Of a DNA stretch of 44,061 bases, positions 1-8,400 are shown one piece after another. Source of the stretch: Anaerolineaceae bacterium. GTDB taxonomy: Bacteria > Chloroflexota > Anaerolineae > Aggregatilineales > Phototrophicaceae. Numbering within the stretch: position 1 is the stretch's first letter; the number at the start of each line of letters is the position of its first letter. Below the pieces are notes generated by a model. The model searched no databases, was not told the origin of the DNA, and saw only the letters and a list, made by a program, of their open reading frames with translations. The DNA lies in assembly GCA_007693385.1 (NCBI GenBank), contig REDR01000038.1, positions 1 to 44,061 of the forward strand, given 5' to 3'. Position numbers and translations under genes: made by a program.

Positions 1-156
1 TCGGCCTTTGGCGCGTCGGGTTCGGGTTGCGCTTCTTCGGCCTTCGGCGCGTCGGGTTCGGGTTGCGCTTCTTCGGCCTTCGGCGCGTCGGGTTCGGGTT
101 GCGCTTCTTCGGCCTTCGGCGCGTCGGGTTCGGGTTGCGCTTCTTCGGCCTTTGGC
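1..156. repeat. 36-bp in-frame tandem repeat, about four copies
   Basis: Four nearly identical 36-bp units run from base 1 to about 156. Each encodes the 12-residue unit KAEEAQPEPDAP of the response regulator on the minus strand. Copies differ by single third-position changes (cttcgg versus tttggc), consistent with recent slippage or unequal crossing-over. The array probably continues past the window edge. Confidence 0.93.
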
Positions 157-572
157 GGCTTGATCGCGGCGGTTTGCGGCTTGATTTTCGGCGCGTCGGC
201 GTCGGCTTTACCGGATTTCAGTGCTTTGCGTCTATCCTCGAATAGCTCGATCAAGCGCGGAATCGGTAGCGGTTTGGCGATGTAGTCATCGCATCCGGCG
301 TCCAGACATTTCTCGCGGTCACCGATCATCGCATAAGCCGTCACCGCGATGATCGGCAGGGTGTGTCCGCGTTGGCGTAATACGCGCACCACGTCCAGAC
401 CGGTCATGCGTCCGGCTAGCTGAATATCCATCAATACGATGTCGGGCGCGTCCGCCTCGAAGTTACGCAGAGCTTCCTCGCCGTCGATGTAATTGATGAG
501 TTCGTCGCCGCGTGCGACACGTCGCACCAGCGATACATTCGCCATATTATCTTCGACATATAGAATACGCAT
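1..572 (-). CDS. CheY/DivK-like response regulator with repetitive Pro/Glu tail (partial, runs off left edge)
   Basis: The minus-strand frame opens at ATG 570-572 and has no stop before the window edge, so the C-terminus is missing. Residues 1-115 form a receiver domain: acidic pair E7/D8, phospho-acceptor D49 in IVLMDIQ, the Thr/Ala switch in ITAYA... region (VTAYAM), and the lysine in YIAKPL. There is no output domain in the visible part. Instead a tail repeats the 12-residue unit KAEEAQPEPDAP at least four times. The start overlaps the kinase stop by one base (TGATG), so the two are translationally coupled and this is the likely partner of the kinase. It probably acts as a DivK-type single-domain regulator whose tail is a flexible linker or anchor. 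A further domain beyond the edge cannot be excluded. Confidence 0.88.
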   Translation of the reverse strand, partial: MRILYVEDNMANVSLVRRVARGDELINYIDGEEALRNFEADAPDIVLMDIQLAGRMTGLDVVRVLRQRGHTLPIIAVTAYAMIGDREKCLDAGCDDYIAKPLPIPRLIELFEDRRKALKSGKADADAPKIKPQTAAIKPPKAEEAQPEPDAPKAEEAQPEPDAPKAEEAQPEPDAPKAEEAQPEPDAPKA

Positions 573-2092
573 CAGGCCGACGCTCCTTCACTCTTGGTTT
601 CGGCCTGCGGTGTCAGTTGTCCGGTGTTGCCTTTACTGCGCTCTGTGCCGGTATAGGCGCGGAGCAAGAAATGGAATGTACTGCCTTCGCCGACGGTACT
701 CTCCGCCCAGATTTGCCCCTTCATCAGGTCGAGAAGCTGGCGCGAAATCGCTAACCCCAGACCGGAACCGGCACGCGGGTCACGCCCGCCGGTGTTGCTG
801 GCCTGCTGGAATTCCTCGAAGATGCTGTCTAGTTGTTCCTGCGCGATGCCGATACCGCTATCGCGTACGCTGAACTGCACGCCCTCCGGCACGCTACGGA
901 TCGCCAGCTCAATTGTGCCGGCGTCGGTGAACTTGGCCGCGTTGCTGTACAGATTCAAGAGCACCTGCCGCACGCGATTCTGATCCGCCCAGACATCGGG
1001 CAGAGGATCGGCCATGTCGAATGTTAGCTTAATCGGCTTACCGGCGATCAGACCGTTAGCGGTGGCGATCACATTGTCGATCACCGGACGCAACGCCACC
1101 GGCTCCATGTGGATTTCCAGCTTACCGGCATCCACCCGCGCCAGATCGAGAATGTCGTTAATCAAGCTGAGCAATTGCTGGCCGCTGGTGTGAATCTGGT
1201 TGAGGTCGGCGCGGTAGGCTTCCGGCAATTCTTCGTCGTCGTACATCATCGGGAACTTGAGCATCGTCTCGCTGAAGCCGATGATGGCGTTCAATGGGGT
1301 GCGGAGTTCGTGGCTCATGTTCGCCAGAAATTGCCCGCGAAAGTTCTTGGCGGCTTCGGCGGCGGTCTTGGCTTCTTCTAACTTTTGATTGCTATCGCGC
1401 AACTGCTCGCCCAGCACCTCACTGCGTAGCAAACTCCTACGTAACACGTTGCGGTTCTCGAATAGCTCTTTGTTGGAGCTACGCTCGCGCTCGTAGTTAG
1501 ATAGCGCCCACTCCGTCACCTGATATAGCTCGCCGGTGACCTGCGCCGCCATCAACGCGCCGACGAACGTCAGCGTGACAGCCACGATTTGATACACGCC
1601 GATCACGTCGAAGCCGTGTATCAGCGACGGGACGACAACCGTCAGCACACCGGCAAGTGCGGCCAGTCCGATGCTGGTAGATGGCCGCAACAGCAAGCCG
1701 CCCATGAAGATAATGACGATGTACATGAAGGGGATGACTTGCACCGAGACGGTATTCGTGGTGTCGGTTAATCCGGCTGTGACCGCCGCGATCCCGCCCA
1801 CCGTATAGACCAGCGCGGCGGTGTCGTAGTGTTCGGCCTTCAATAAGAAGCGCGTCATCACACAGAAAAACGCCATCGTCACCGGCATGTAAATCCACAC
1901 GTTGGGGCTGAGTGCTACCGTTGTGACGAATGTGAACATCAGCAAAGTTGCCGCTATGCTGACTCCCAGCGTCACCTGCCATAGTATTTCCAGACGATCC
2001 GACTTGACATCTGTAGCGAAGTCGATACCTGTCGGAACCTCTTCCGTCGAGTCTTCATTGTGGGGAACGGCTTGCTCTAAATCTTTTGTCAT
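572..2092 (-). CDS. Membrane-bound sensor histidine kinase
   Basis: A 506-residue kinase. Residues 35-185 hold about six hydrophobic segments forming an integral-membrane sensor with no recognisable periplasmic domain. A coiled coil at 198-252 links to the HisKA dimerisation helix with phospho-acceptor H261 in SHELRTPLNAIIGF. The ATPase domain has the N-box near 372-390 (VLLNLYSNAAKF), G1 DSGIGI at 411-416 and G2 GSGLGLAIS at 442-450. The C-terminus is a short disordered tail, with no receiver or HPt domain. Coupled to the downstream response regulator by a one-base stop/start overlap, it is a classical two-component kinase in the membrane. The stimulus cannot be read from the sequence. The sensor resembles the multi-pass MASE-like types only in general layout. 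Confidence 0.93.
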   Translation of the reverse strand: MTKDLEQAVPHNEDSTEEVPTGIDFATDVKSDRLEILWQVTLGVSIAATLLMFTFVTTVALSPNVWIYMPVTMAFFCVMTRFLLKAEHYDTAALVYTVGGIAAVTAGLTDTTNTVSVQVIPFMYIVIIFMGGLLLRPSTSIGLAALAGVLTVVVPSLIHGFDVIGVYQIVAVTLTFVGALMAAQVTGELYQVTEWALSNYERERSSNKELFENRNVLRRSLLRSEVLGEQLRDSNQKLEEAKTAAEAAKNFRGQFLANMSHELRTPLNAIIGFSETMLKFPMMYDDEELPEAYRADLNQIHTSGQQLLSLINDILDLARVDAGKLEIHMEPVALRPVIDNVIATANGLIAGKPIKLTFDMADPLPDVWADQNRVRQVLLNLYSNAAKFTDAGTIELAIRSVPEGVQFSVRDSGIGIAQEQLDSIFEEFQQASNTGGRDPRAGSGLGLAISRQLLDLMKGQIWAESTVGEGSTFHFLLRAYTGTERSKGNTGQLTPQAETKSEGASA

Positions 2093-2136
2093 GGGATTGA
2101 GTACTTAAAATTATTTTAGCGTCAACATTTGCCCTG

Positions 2137-2167
2137 ATTATAGCGTAAACGACGGCTAAAACCACAA
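2137..2167 (-). promoter_or_regulatory. Candidate sigma70-type promoter P1 for the two-component operon
   Basis: On the minus strand TTGTGG (2162-2167) and a perfect TATAAT (2137-2142) are separated by 19 bp, 45 bp upstream of the kinase start. The -10 is strong but the spacer is long. Confidence 0.45.
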
Positions 2168-2187
2168 AGAAAGCGAATTTAAGCCCG

Positions 2188-2216
2188 ATTATATGCGGTT
2201 ATTAACGTTTTTTAAA
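2188..2216 (-). promoter_or_regulatory. Candidate upstream promoter P2 for the two-component operon
   Basis: TTTAAA (2211-2216) and TATAAT (2188-2193) are 17 bp apart on the minus strand, in an AT-rich stretch between the phasin-like gene's terminator and the kinase. With P1 it gives two tandem promoter candidates. Confidence 0.45.
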
Positions 2217-2261
2217 CTATGGGTAAACCTTGTATTTTAGAAGGCGTAATGTTTCTATTTA

Positions 2262-2291
2262 TGAAAACCCCCGCCATCAAAGTGACGGGGG
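2262..2291 (-). terminator. Intrinsic terminator after the phasin-like gene
   Basis: CCCCCGcCA (2268-2276) pairs with TGaCGGGGG (2283-2291) with one mismatch and a 6-nt loop. Read on the minus strand it is followed by TTTTCAT. It lies 22 bp after the stop of the small gene and separates the lipid locus from the two-component operon. Confidence 0.75.
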
Positions 2292-2312
2292 CGCGGGTGG
2301 CTGTCATTGCGG

Positions 2313-2603
2313 TTATTTCTTCTTCGTGTCGTCGTCAGCTTCTTCGACTTTAGTCTTCTCGATGCGATCAACCACCTTATCCAGCGCGGAGTTGAATAGC
2401 TGGCGATAGCCCTCGACCATCTCTTTGAAGGCCGCCGAGCCATGATCGCGCACCGCCGTCGGTACCAGACCTTCCAGCGCTTTACCGGCTTCTTCCGCCG
2501 CTTTGCGCTGGTGATCCATGAATATCTTGAATACGGTGGCTTGTTCCTCTTCGGTCATCTCTTCTTCTGTCGCCTTCGCGGGCTTGGTGCTTTTCTTGGT
2601 CAT
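2313..2603 (-). CDS. Small helical charged protein, phasin-like
   Basis: A 96-residue protein with a lysine-rich N-terminus, an amphipathic helical core (about residues 20-85, with repeated EE, AAEE and KALEGL patterns) and a charged C-terminus rich in E, D and K. There is no signal peptide or membrane segment. GGGAGA precedes ATG 2603 at good distance. It has its own promoter with a palindrome, and its own terminator. Size, helicity and a KKSTKPAK-type basic start resemble phasins, the granule-coating proteins of storage inclusions, and the neighbouring wax ester synthase and patatin fit a lipid-body role. No diagnostic motif proves it. It could equally be an unrelated small coiled-coil protein. 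Confidence 0.75.
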   Translation of the reverse strand: MTKKSTKPAKATEEEMTEEEQATVFKIFMDHQRKAAEEAGKALEGLVPTAVRDHGSAAFKEMVEGYRQLFNSALDKVVDRIEKTKVEEADDDTKKK

Positions 2604-2629
2604 GTCGGTTCTCCCTATTGACTAAATTT

Positions 2630-2675
2630 AATCGAATGGCGATTCGATTATAACGTATTTTTCATTCGCTTACAC
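2630..2675 (-). promoter_or_regulatory. Promoter with overlapping 8-bp palindrome (candidate operator)
   Basis: On the minus strand a perfect TATAAT lies at 2647-2652, with a weak -35 near 2670-2675. A perfect inverted repeat AATCGAAT-GGCG-ATTCGATT (2630-2649) covers the 3' part of the -10 and the expected start site, a classic repressor position. It drives the phasin-like gene starting at 2603. Confidence 0.6.
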
Positions 2676-2683
2676 GTTCAAAC

Positions 2684-3241
2684 TCAACTGCGAACTTCGC
2701 TGAGATTGATGGACATAATCAGCAGGTCATGATTACGGTTGTCGCGCCCTTTGATCCAGTCGTTGAGGATCGCTTCCGGGCGGAAATCCAGATAATCGGT
2801 CATCCTGCGGGCGGCCTTATCGCTGGCGGTGATGTAGACGATCACCTTCTCTAGCTTCATCTGGCGAGCGAGCAGGGTGATCTGGCGGGCGAGTTTCTGC
2901 CCCAATCCGCGCCCGCGCAGGTCGCTGGACACCATCACCCGCAATTCACCGATGTGGCGATTCCAGAATAGTTGATTGTAATGCAAAGAGCCGAAGCCCA
3001 GAATTTTATCCGGTTGATCGTGCGGCGTGATGAGTATGGTCTTGGCGCGGTCTTGCGCGATGTCTTTCAGCCATTCATCGAATGCGCCCGGCTTGGTGAA
3101 GTCGTACCACATGAACCACAAATCCGCTTCGGTCAGCGAGCGCGTGAATTCGATGATGTGATCGCGGTCTTCAGCCTCCATCAGGCGCAATAGGAATTTC
3201 TCGTTCCCCACGCTGATCGTCTTGGGATATTCTTTTGTCAT
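2684..3241 (-). CDS. GNAT-family N-acetyltransferase
   Basis: A 185-residue single-domain GNAT. The acetyl-CoA pyrophosphate-binding motif A is RGRGLGQKLA at 109-118, preceded by the beta-4 strand LRVMVSSD and followed by the alpha-4/beta-5 region (KVIVYITASDKAARRMTDYLDF). An initial ISVGNEKFLLRLMEAED segment is typical of the fold. Substrate is not predictable. It sits 37 bp downstream of the wax ester synthase gene on the same strand, so co-transcription is likely. A purine-rich ggggg tract precedes the ATG. Other possibilities are protein or small-amine acetylation. A direct lipid role is only suggested by position. Confidence 0.85.
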   Translation of the reverse strand: MTKEYPKTISVGNEKFLLRLMEAEDRDHIIEFTRSLTEADLWFMWYDFTKPGAFDEWLKDIAQDRAKTILITPHDQPDKILGFGSLHYNQLFWNRHIGELRVMVSSDLRGRGLGQKLARQITLLARQMKLEKVIVYITASDKAARRMTDYLDFRPEAILNDWIKGRDNRNHDLLIMSINLSEVRS

Positions 3242-3278
3242 GCATGACCCCCTGTCAGGTTAAAATTGCCCTATATAG

Positions 3279-5318
3279 TTATATACGTTGTGCGCTCTTG
3301 ATTAGTTCCTGCGCTGACTGCGTGAACGGCATCAATCGCGCCAGAGCACCCTTCTTCAATTTCAGTTTTCCGCGTATCAACATCGGCAACGGTTGCGCCT
3401 GCCCACTGAGCGCTTTCATCCAGTTCTCATATTCGCCTTCGATGACGAATGTCGCTTCTCTGCGAGCTTCGTGCGGGGGGAGCGCACGGGCGGCGCGGCA
3501 TTTGCCTTTATGCAGGTCGAGAATTACGGCGGCCTCCTGCGGGAAGCCGTTCTTCGCCGACGGGCGCATGATGAAGGCCAGCGGCCCCGCCGTCCAGCGC
3601 GTGGAGGTTTTGTAATAGTTCGGGTTGTCGTTGATGGCCTGTTGATACGCCTTCGCCCACGCATCGGAGAACAGCTTGGGCTTGGCGGGTGGCGCAGATT
3701 GCGGCGCGGGTTCGGATGGTGGCGTCGGCACGGCGGGCACCGGCTCTAATGGCTCCGGCGCGGGCGGCGCTTCTTCCTCCGGCGACGCGGTAGCTTCCGG
3801 CTGGGGTGGGGCGGCTTGCTCCGGCTCGATCGGCACCGGCGGCGCGGTAGTCTCCGCCTGCGGTTCGGCGGCGGCGGATTTCTCGCGGCTGAATTCAATC
3901 GGCTTGCTGGGCGGCACTTCCGCCGCACGGCGTAGCGCTTCGTAACACGTCACCAGATAATCGCGGACGACGGTGACATCAGGCACGATCTCACTATCGG
4001 CGACTAGCGTCATCGTCACGCGCTGATCGTAGCTCAACACCACGCAGGCCAACCCCATCGACGGATTCAACGGGAAGTAACCATAATTGCGGATTAACTT
4101 GTGCCCGCGCAGATAGACCGGAATTTGTGGCCCGGCGACGTTGGTACACCACGTATGCGCCAGCACCGAGAACGCGGCGGGCGCGATGCTCCACACCGCA
4201 GGCTGGGCGATGGACGGCAACAGCGCCGGAACGGTCAATAGCATGTCGAGACTGTTGGACAGTGACGACGCTTTCATCGTGCTGGTGTAGGTGTGGACGG
4301 CAGACAGGCGATCTAGCGGGCTTTCTTTGCCGAATGGCACATCAACCGGCAGAACCGAGATGCGATTGCCATAAGCGCCGCGCTCTTGCTCTAGCCGCAT
4401 ACTGACCGGAATCAGGATTCGCAGGAAATCTTGTTTGTTGTTCGGCTCGCGTTCGCTGGCGTAGCGCTCGATAGCGCCGGATAGCACCGCCAGCATCACA
4501 TCGTTGACCGATGTCCCCCGCGCTGATTTGATCTGCCGTATTTCTGACAGCGAGAACTCCGCCCATGCCAGTTGTTGGTCGCCGCTATTTTTGCCGTTAA
4601 TCGGTAATTTGCGGATCGGCTTCAGGTTGTCGTTGACCATGTTCGCCAGCCCGATTAATGCCTTGCGCCGTTGCTCTTTCTGCCGGAAGATGTCAAACAT
4701 CGTGCCCAGATCGCCACCCAATTTTTTGAGGATGTTGAACTTGTGCGATGGGTCGCGCTTGGCGGCTTCGATCAATAATTCGCCGGTGGTCGGCTCTTCT
4801 GGCGGATCATACGTCGGTTTTGGCTCTAACGGCGGCTTATCCGCCGTCAGGTCGAATAGCAGGGTGAATAATTCCACCGCCGCCAGCCCATCCACCATGC
4901 AATGGTGAATCTTGAAGAAGAGCGCGGTGCGATCATCCGATAGCCCGTCGATCATGTAGATTTCCCATAGCGGTTTGCCGCGCCCCAGTGGGCTGGAGAG
5001 CAGGCGGCTAGCCGTCAGGCGCAGGGCTTCATCGTCGCCGGGCGGGTCGATGTCTACTTTGATGACATGGTTATGAATGTTGAACTCGGTATCGTACACC
5101 CACACCGGCGCGCTGAGGCTGAACGGCGCCTGTATCACTTTCTGCTGGTAGATCGGCGCATGATGCAGGCGGGAGTCGATTGTTTTTAAGACCTCTTCAA
5201 ATGATACGCGCCCTTCAAATATGCTCACCGAGCCGATGTTCATGGGCGCTTCGTCCGACTCTACATAGTAGAAGGCGGTATCCACCGGGCCGAGAAAACT
5301 TGCGAATTTGTCGGTCAT
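3279..5318 (-). CDS. Wax ester synthase/diacylglycerol acyltransferase fused to a C-terminal SCP2-like domain
   Basis: A 679-residue protein against about 450-500 for ordinary bacterial WS/DGAT. Residues 1-465 carry the acyltransferase: catalytic HHCMVDG at 138-144, the PLWE motif at 116-119, and NDVMLA at 272-277. It would esterify fatty alcohol or diacylglycerol with acyl-CoA at the inner membrane face to make wax ester or triacylglycerol. Residues 470-548 are a Pro/Glu/Ala linker. Residues 549-679 look like a sterol carrier protein 2 fold (FVIEGEYENWMKAL, then a GKLKLKKG strand turn and a final helix), a hydrophobic lipid-binding cavity. Upstream is a patatin lipase (35-bp gap), downstream a GNAT and a phasin-like gene. 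The acyltransferase call is firm. The SCP2 call rests on pattern recognition and is fairly sure. Confidence 0.9.
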   Translation of the reverse strand: MTDKFASFLGPVDTAFYYVESDEAPMNIGSVSIFEGRVSFEEVLKTIDSRLHHAPIYQQKVIQAPFSLSAPVWVYDTEFNIHNHVIKVDIDPPGDDEALRLTASRLLSSPLGRGKPLWEIYMIDGLSDDRTALFFKIHHCMVDGLAAVELFTLLFDLTADKPPLEPKPTYDPPEEPTTGELLIEAAKRDPSHKFNILKKLGGDLGTMFDIFRQKEQRRKALIGLANMVNDNLKPIRKLPINGKNSGDQQLAWAEFSLSEIRQIKSARGTSVNDVMLAVLSGAIERYASEREPNNKQDFLRILIPVSMRLEQERGAYGNRISVLPVDVPFGKESPLDRLSAVHTYTSTMKASSLSNSLDMLLTVPALLPSIAQPAVWSIAPAAFSVLAHTWCTNVAGPQIPVYLRGHKLIRNYGYFPLNPSMGLACVVLSYDQRVTMTLVADSEIVPDVTVVRDYLVTCYEALRRAAEVPPSKPIEFSREKSAAAEPQAETTAPPVPIEPEQAAPPQPEATASPEEEAPPAPEPLEPVPAVPTPPSEPAPQSAPPAKPKLFSDAWAKAYQQAINDNPNYYKTSTRWTAGPLAFIMRPSAKNGFPQEAAVILDLHKGKCRAARALPPHEARREATFVIEGEYENWMKALSGQAQPLPMLIRGKLKLKKGALARLMPFTQSAQELIKSAQRI

Positions 5319-5353
5319 GAGATTTCCTAAATCGCTTATCCGCCATTTTTTCT

Positions 5354-6397
5354 TTACGTGTATATTCTATCAAATGCTTTTTTTGCCGCCAATTCGCCGC
5401 TTTTAATCAATTTCTTCTGCACCTCACGCCGGAACGAAAACTCCGGCGCTTGAAAGAATTCGATGTCGTCCGGATCGGGCTGAATCCAGATGATGTCGGC
5501 GGTGATGCCTTCCGCTTCCGCGTATTCGCGCCAGCGATTGATGCGCTCGTGAAATACTGTGATGAGCGACTGTCGCAGGATGTGTAGCCAGCCCATATCG
5601 CGCACGCTACGTCCGTTATTGCCGTAATATGGCTGGTACGTGTGCGAGATAATCACGCGGTCAGCCAGCCCGACGCCAATATCGGCGGAGAGCGTGCGCT
5701 TGATTTCGCCGTCGATGTAATATTCGCCTTTAATCATCACCGGATCGAACATGCCGGGCACCGCGCTAGAGGCGCGTACCGCCTTATGAATCGGCACATC
5801 GGATATGAACTGGTCTTCGTCGGTGAGGAAGTCATAGTCGCGGTTGAACACGGCGCGGCGGTTGGTATCGAGCGCGGTGGCGGTCACGTACAGGTCGATC
5901 TCGGTATCGCGGAAGCCGCCGGATGGCAGGAAGTTGCGGAACAGGTCTTCTAGCGCGACGGAGTCGAAGAAGCCGGTAGCCTTCGACTGGCTGAGGATCA
6001 ACCGATCAAGGATTTCCGCTAGCAAGTCCTGATTGCGTAGCATCGGCAGAGATGCCAGAAAGCGCAGGCTGGCATAGCCGGTATAAAGCGATTGGCGCGT
6101 TAGTTGGCGGAGCTTGGGGCGGAACAGCTTTGAGGAGCGCACCGTGTCCAGCCAGATGTCGAACTTCGGCAGGTAGACGCGATCTTGATGTAGGGCGCTG
6201 GTGATGGTGTCCACGCTAGCGCCGGATGCGATGAACGCGCCGACGATTGACCCGGCACTCGCGCCGACAATCGAGCTGATCTTCTCCTGTCGTAACGTCC
6301 GCAGGACGCCCAGATGAAAATAAAACGCTTTGGTCGCGCCGCCACTCAGCACCAGAGCGGTGCCCGGCTTCTTCTGTAGCTGGGGGATATTGTACAT
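5354..6397 (-). CDS. Patatin-like phospholipase/lipase
   Basis: A 347-residue patatin-family serine hydrolase. The oxyanion loop is SGGATKA at 18-24, the nucleophile elbow GASAG at 45-49 gives Ser47, and the dyad aspartate is D229 in YIDGE. Family members deacylate phospholipids or neutral lipids. No signal peptide is visible, so it is probably cytoplasmic or peripheral to the membrane. It is the first gene of a minus-strand run with the wax ester synthase/DGAT. A lipase next to a neutral-lipid synthase suggests supply or mobilisation of acyl chains. The 252-bp region upstream is shared with the divergent hydrolase at 6650 and is AT-rich. It contains TATGAT-like and TAAAAT-like hexamers on the two strands but no convincing -35 boxes. 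Confidence 0.93.
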   Translation of the reverse strand: MYNIPQLQKKPGTALVLSGGATKAFYFHLGVLRTLRQEKISSIVGASAGSIVGAFIASGASVDTITSALHQDRVYLPKFDIWLDTVRSSKLFRPKLRQLTRQSLYTGYASLRFLASLPMLRNQDLLAEILDRLILSQSKATGFFDSVALEDLFRNFLPSGGFRDTEIDLYVTATALDTNRRAVFNRDYDFLTDEDQFISDVPIHKAVRASSAVPGMFDPVMIKGEYYIDGEIKRTLSADIGVGLADRVIISHTYQPYYGNNGRSVRDMGWLHILRQSLITVFHERINRWREYAEAEGITADIIWIQPDPDDIEFFQAPEFSFRREVQKKLIKSGELAAKKAFDRIYT

Positions 6398-6649
6398 AAA
6401 ATAAGTCTCCGAAAATTATTTTTCTGTGCGCCATCATCGCTTTATCATACGCTATTTTGGTGTAAAAAAAGATGCGACACATCTATTTTAATCTAATCTA
6501 CCACAAACATAATTGCGCGTAAAAAAATCGCTTTTATAGTGGACGAAGACGCCTTTCAACGGTAAAATACAGGCTAAGCGTTGGTTTCGCCGCCAAACAG
6601 TATTGCGCCTAGTTTAACAGACTAGCAACGAAAGGGATATAGCTCCCTT

Positions 6650-8377
6650 ATGCCGCGTCGTACATCGCGCTACATGAGCATCCTCGCCCTTTTGGGGATG
6701 TTCATTTTTATCATTTATCGACTGCATCGGCGTATAATCGCACTGGTTTTTCGCCTGCGCCAACCTCAGCACCGCGTCAGCGTACAGCGCGGCTTGCGCG
6801 TCCCGATGTCGGACGGCGTGCAGTTGACGGCTGACCATTACAGCCCGCGCCGCCCCGGAAGCTACCCGACAATCCTCATACGTTCGCCTTATGGCCGCCA
6901 TTATCAGGACAGTTTATTCGGCATTACGATGATGTTCGTCGCGCATCGCTTCGCGGAGCGCGGTTATAACGTCATCGTGCAGGACGTGCGCGGGCGCTTC
7001 GGCTCCGGTGGCAAGTTCTTGCCGTACATCAACGAGAAAGCGGACGGTCTCGCCACGATTGAATGGCTAAAGCGTCAACCGTGGTTTGATGGTCGCGTCG
7101 GCATGTGGGGGGCGAGCTATCTGGGGCTGGTGCAGTGGGCGCTATCCACCGACGCGCCGGAAGTCAAGGCGCTGGTACCCATCGTCACCGGCGCGAATCC
7201 GTACACGATCTTATTCCCCGATGGCGCGTTCGATCTCGGTCTGGCGGTGCGCTGGCTTTCCATCTTGCACGATCTACAGGACACCCGCGACAAACCGCTA
7301 TGGCGGCGGCTGGGGATGTGGGCCAACATCGAACGGCGCGTGCAACCGGCTTTTGATACCGTGCCGATCATCGAATCTGACCGCGAAGCCGTCGGCCAGC
7401 CCGTCGAGTTTTACCGGCTGTGGTTGGCACACACGCGGCAGGATGACGAGATGTGGCGGGCATTTCTGAAACACAACGACATCAGCCGCACCCGCGCACA
7501 GGCGCATCTGATCGGCGGGTGGTATGATTTCTTCCTGCGGGCGCTGTTGCAAGATTACGAGACGCTCCGCGCCAGAGGGCATCAGCCGTATTTGACCATC
7601 GGCATGTGGAATCACTTCGAGATGACGCTGAACGACGTTGACCTGCGTGAGGGGTTGGCGTGGTGCGACGCGCACCTCAAAAACCGCCACAGCGCCCTGC
7701 GCTCCGATACGGTGCGCGTGTACGTGATGGGGGCGCGGCGCTGGCGTGGTATGTCAAGCTGGCCGCCACCGGCCAACGAAACCGCCTTCTATTTGACCGG
7801 CGCGGGCGGTTTAGGCGACGCGCCGCCGATGAACAGCGTCGCGCCGTCGCGCTATCGCTATGACCCGAACGACCCGACACCGGCGTTCGCTGGCGCGATC
7901 TTCAGCCCGACGCTGGCCGGACGGCGCGACAATCGCCGGATGGAGGCGCGTGACGACGTGCTGACGTTCACCACGCCGCCGTTGGACTCTCCGTTGGAGA
8001 TCATCGGCTATGTGCGGGCGCATTTGTACGTCGCCTCGTCGCGTTGTAGCGCGGATTTCTTCGTGCGCCTGTGTGATGTGTACCCGGATGGCGCATCTTA
8101 TAACGTATGCGACGGGCTTTTCCGCCTTCTGCCGGACGCCGAGCGCGACGCGGACGGCATCGCCCGCGTCACGGTGGATATGTGGGCGACGGCGCACGAA
8201 TTCCGGCGCGGCCACCGCATCCGCGTGCAAGTCTCTAGCGGGGCGCATCCGCGCTGGCTACGCAATTCTGGTACTGACCAGCCGTTCCCGCAGGCGATCA
8301 CGTTCGAGCCTGCCGACCAGACCATCTATCACGACGCGGCGCACCCCTCCGCGCTGATCCTGCCGGTATATACCTGA
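6650..8377 (+). CDS. CocE/NonD-family hydrolase (X-Pro dipeptidyl-peptidase S15-like) with N-terminal membrane anchor
   Basis: A 575-residue alpha/beta hydrolase. Residues 9-26 form one hydrophobic anchor flanked by arginines, so the enzyme is probably membrane-tethered rather than secreted free. The hydrolase core shows QDVRGRFGSGG at 111-121 and the nucleophile elbow GASYLG at 154-159 (Ser156), both typical of CocE/S15 enzymes, a WNHF segment probably holding the catalytic His, and a C-terminal jelly-roll domain (about 360-575). Family members cleave esters, acyl groups or N-terminal dipeptides; the substrate here is unknown. It is transcribed divergently from the patatin gene and converges on the epoxide-hydrolase-like gene with only 23 bp between stops. 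Confidence 0.92.
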   Translation: MPRRTSRYMSILALLGMFIFIIYRLHRRIIALVFRLRQPQHRVSVQRGLRVPMSDGVQLTADHYSPRRPGSYPTILIRSPYGRHYQDSLFGITMMFVAHRFAERGYNVIVQDVRGRFGSGGKFLPYINEKADGLATIEWLKRQPWFDGRVGMWGASYLGLVQWALSTDAPEVKALVPIVTGANPYTILFPDGAFDLGLAVRWLSILHDLQDTRDKPLWRRLGMWANIERRVQPAFDTVPIIESDREAVGQPVEFYRLWLAHTRQDDEMWRAFLKHNDISRTRAQAHLIGGWYDFFLRALLQDYETLRARGHQPYLTIGMWNHFEMTLNDVDLREGLAWCDAHLKNRHSALRSDTVRVYVMGARRWRGMSSWPPPANETAFYLTGAGGLGDAPPMNSVAPSRYRYDPNDPTPAFAGAIFSPTLAGRRDNRRMEARDDVLTFTTPPLDSPLEIIGYVRAHLYVASSRCSADFFVRLCDVYPDGASYNVCDGLFRLLPDAERDADGIARVTVDMWATAHEFRRGHRIRVQVSSGAHPRWLRNSGTDQPFPQAITFEPADQTIYHDAAHPSALILPVYT

Positions 8378-8400
8378 AGCGGCGCGGTCTGCGGCGCGGT

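Noticed and set aside
3676-3945. Gly/Ala/Ser-rich frame on the plus strand opposite the WS/DGAT linker
   Set aside because: It is the complement of the Pro/Glu linker; low-complexity shadow.
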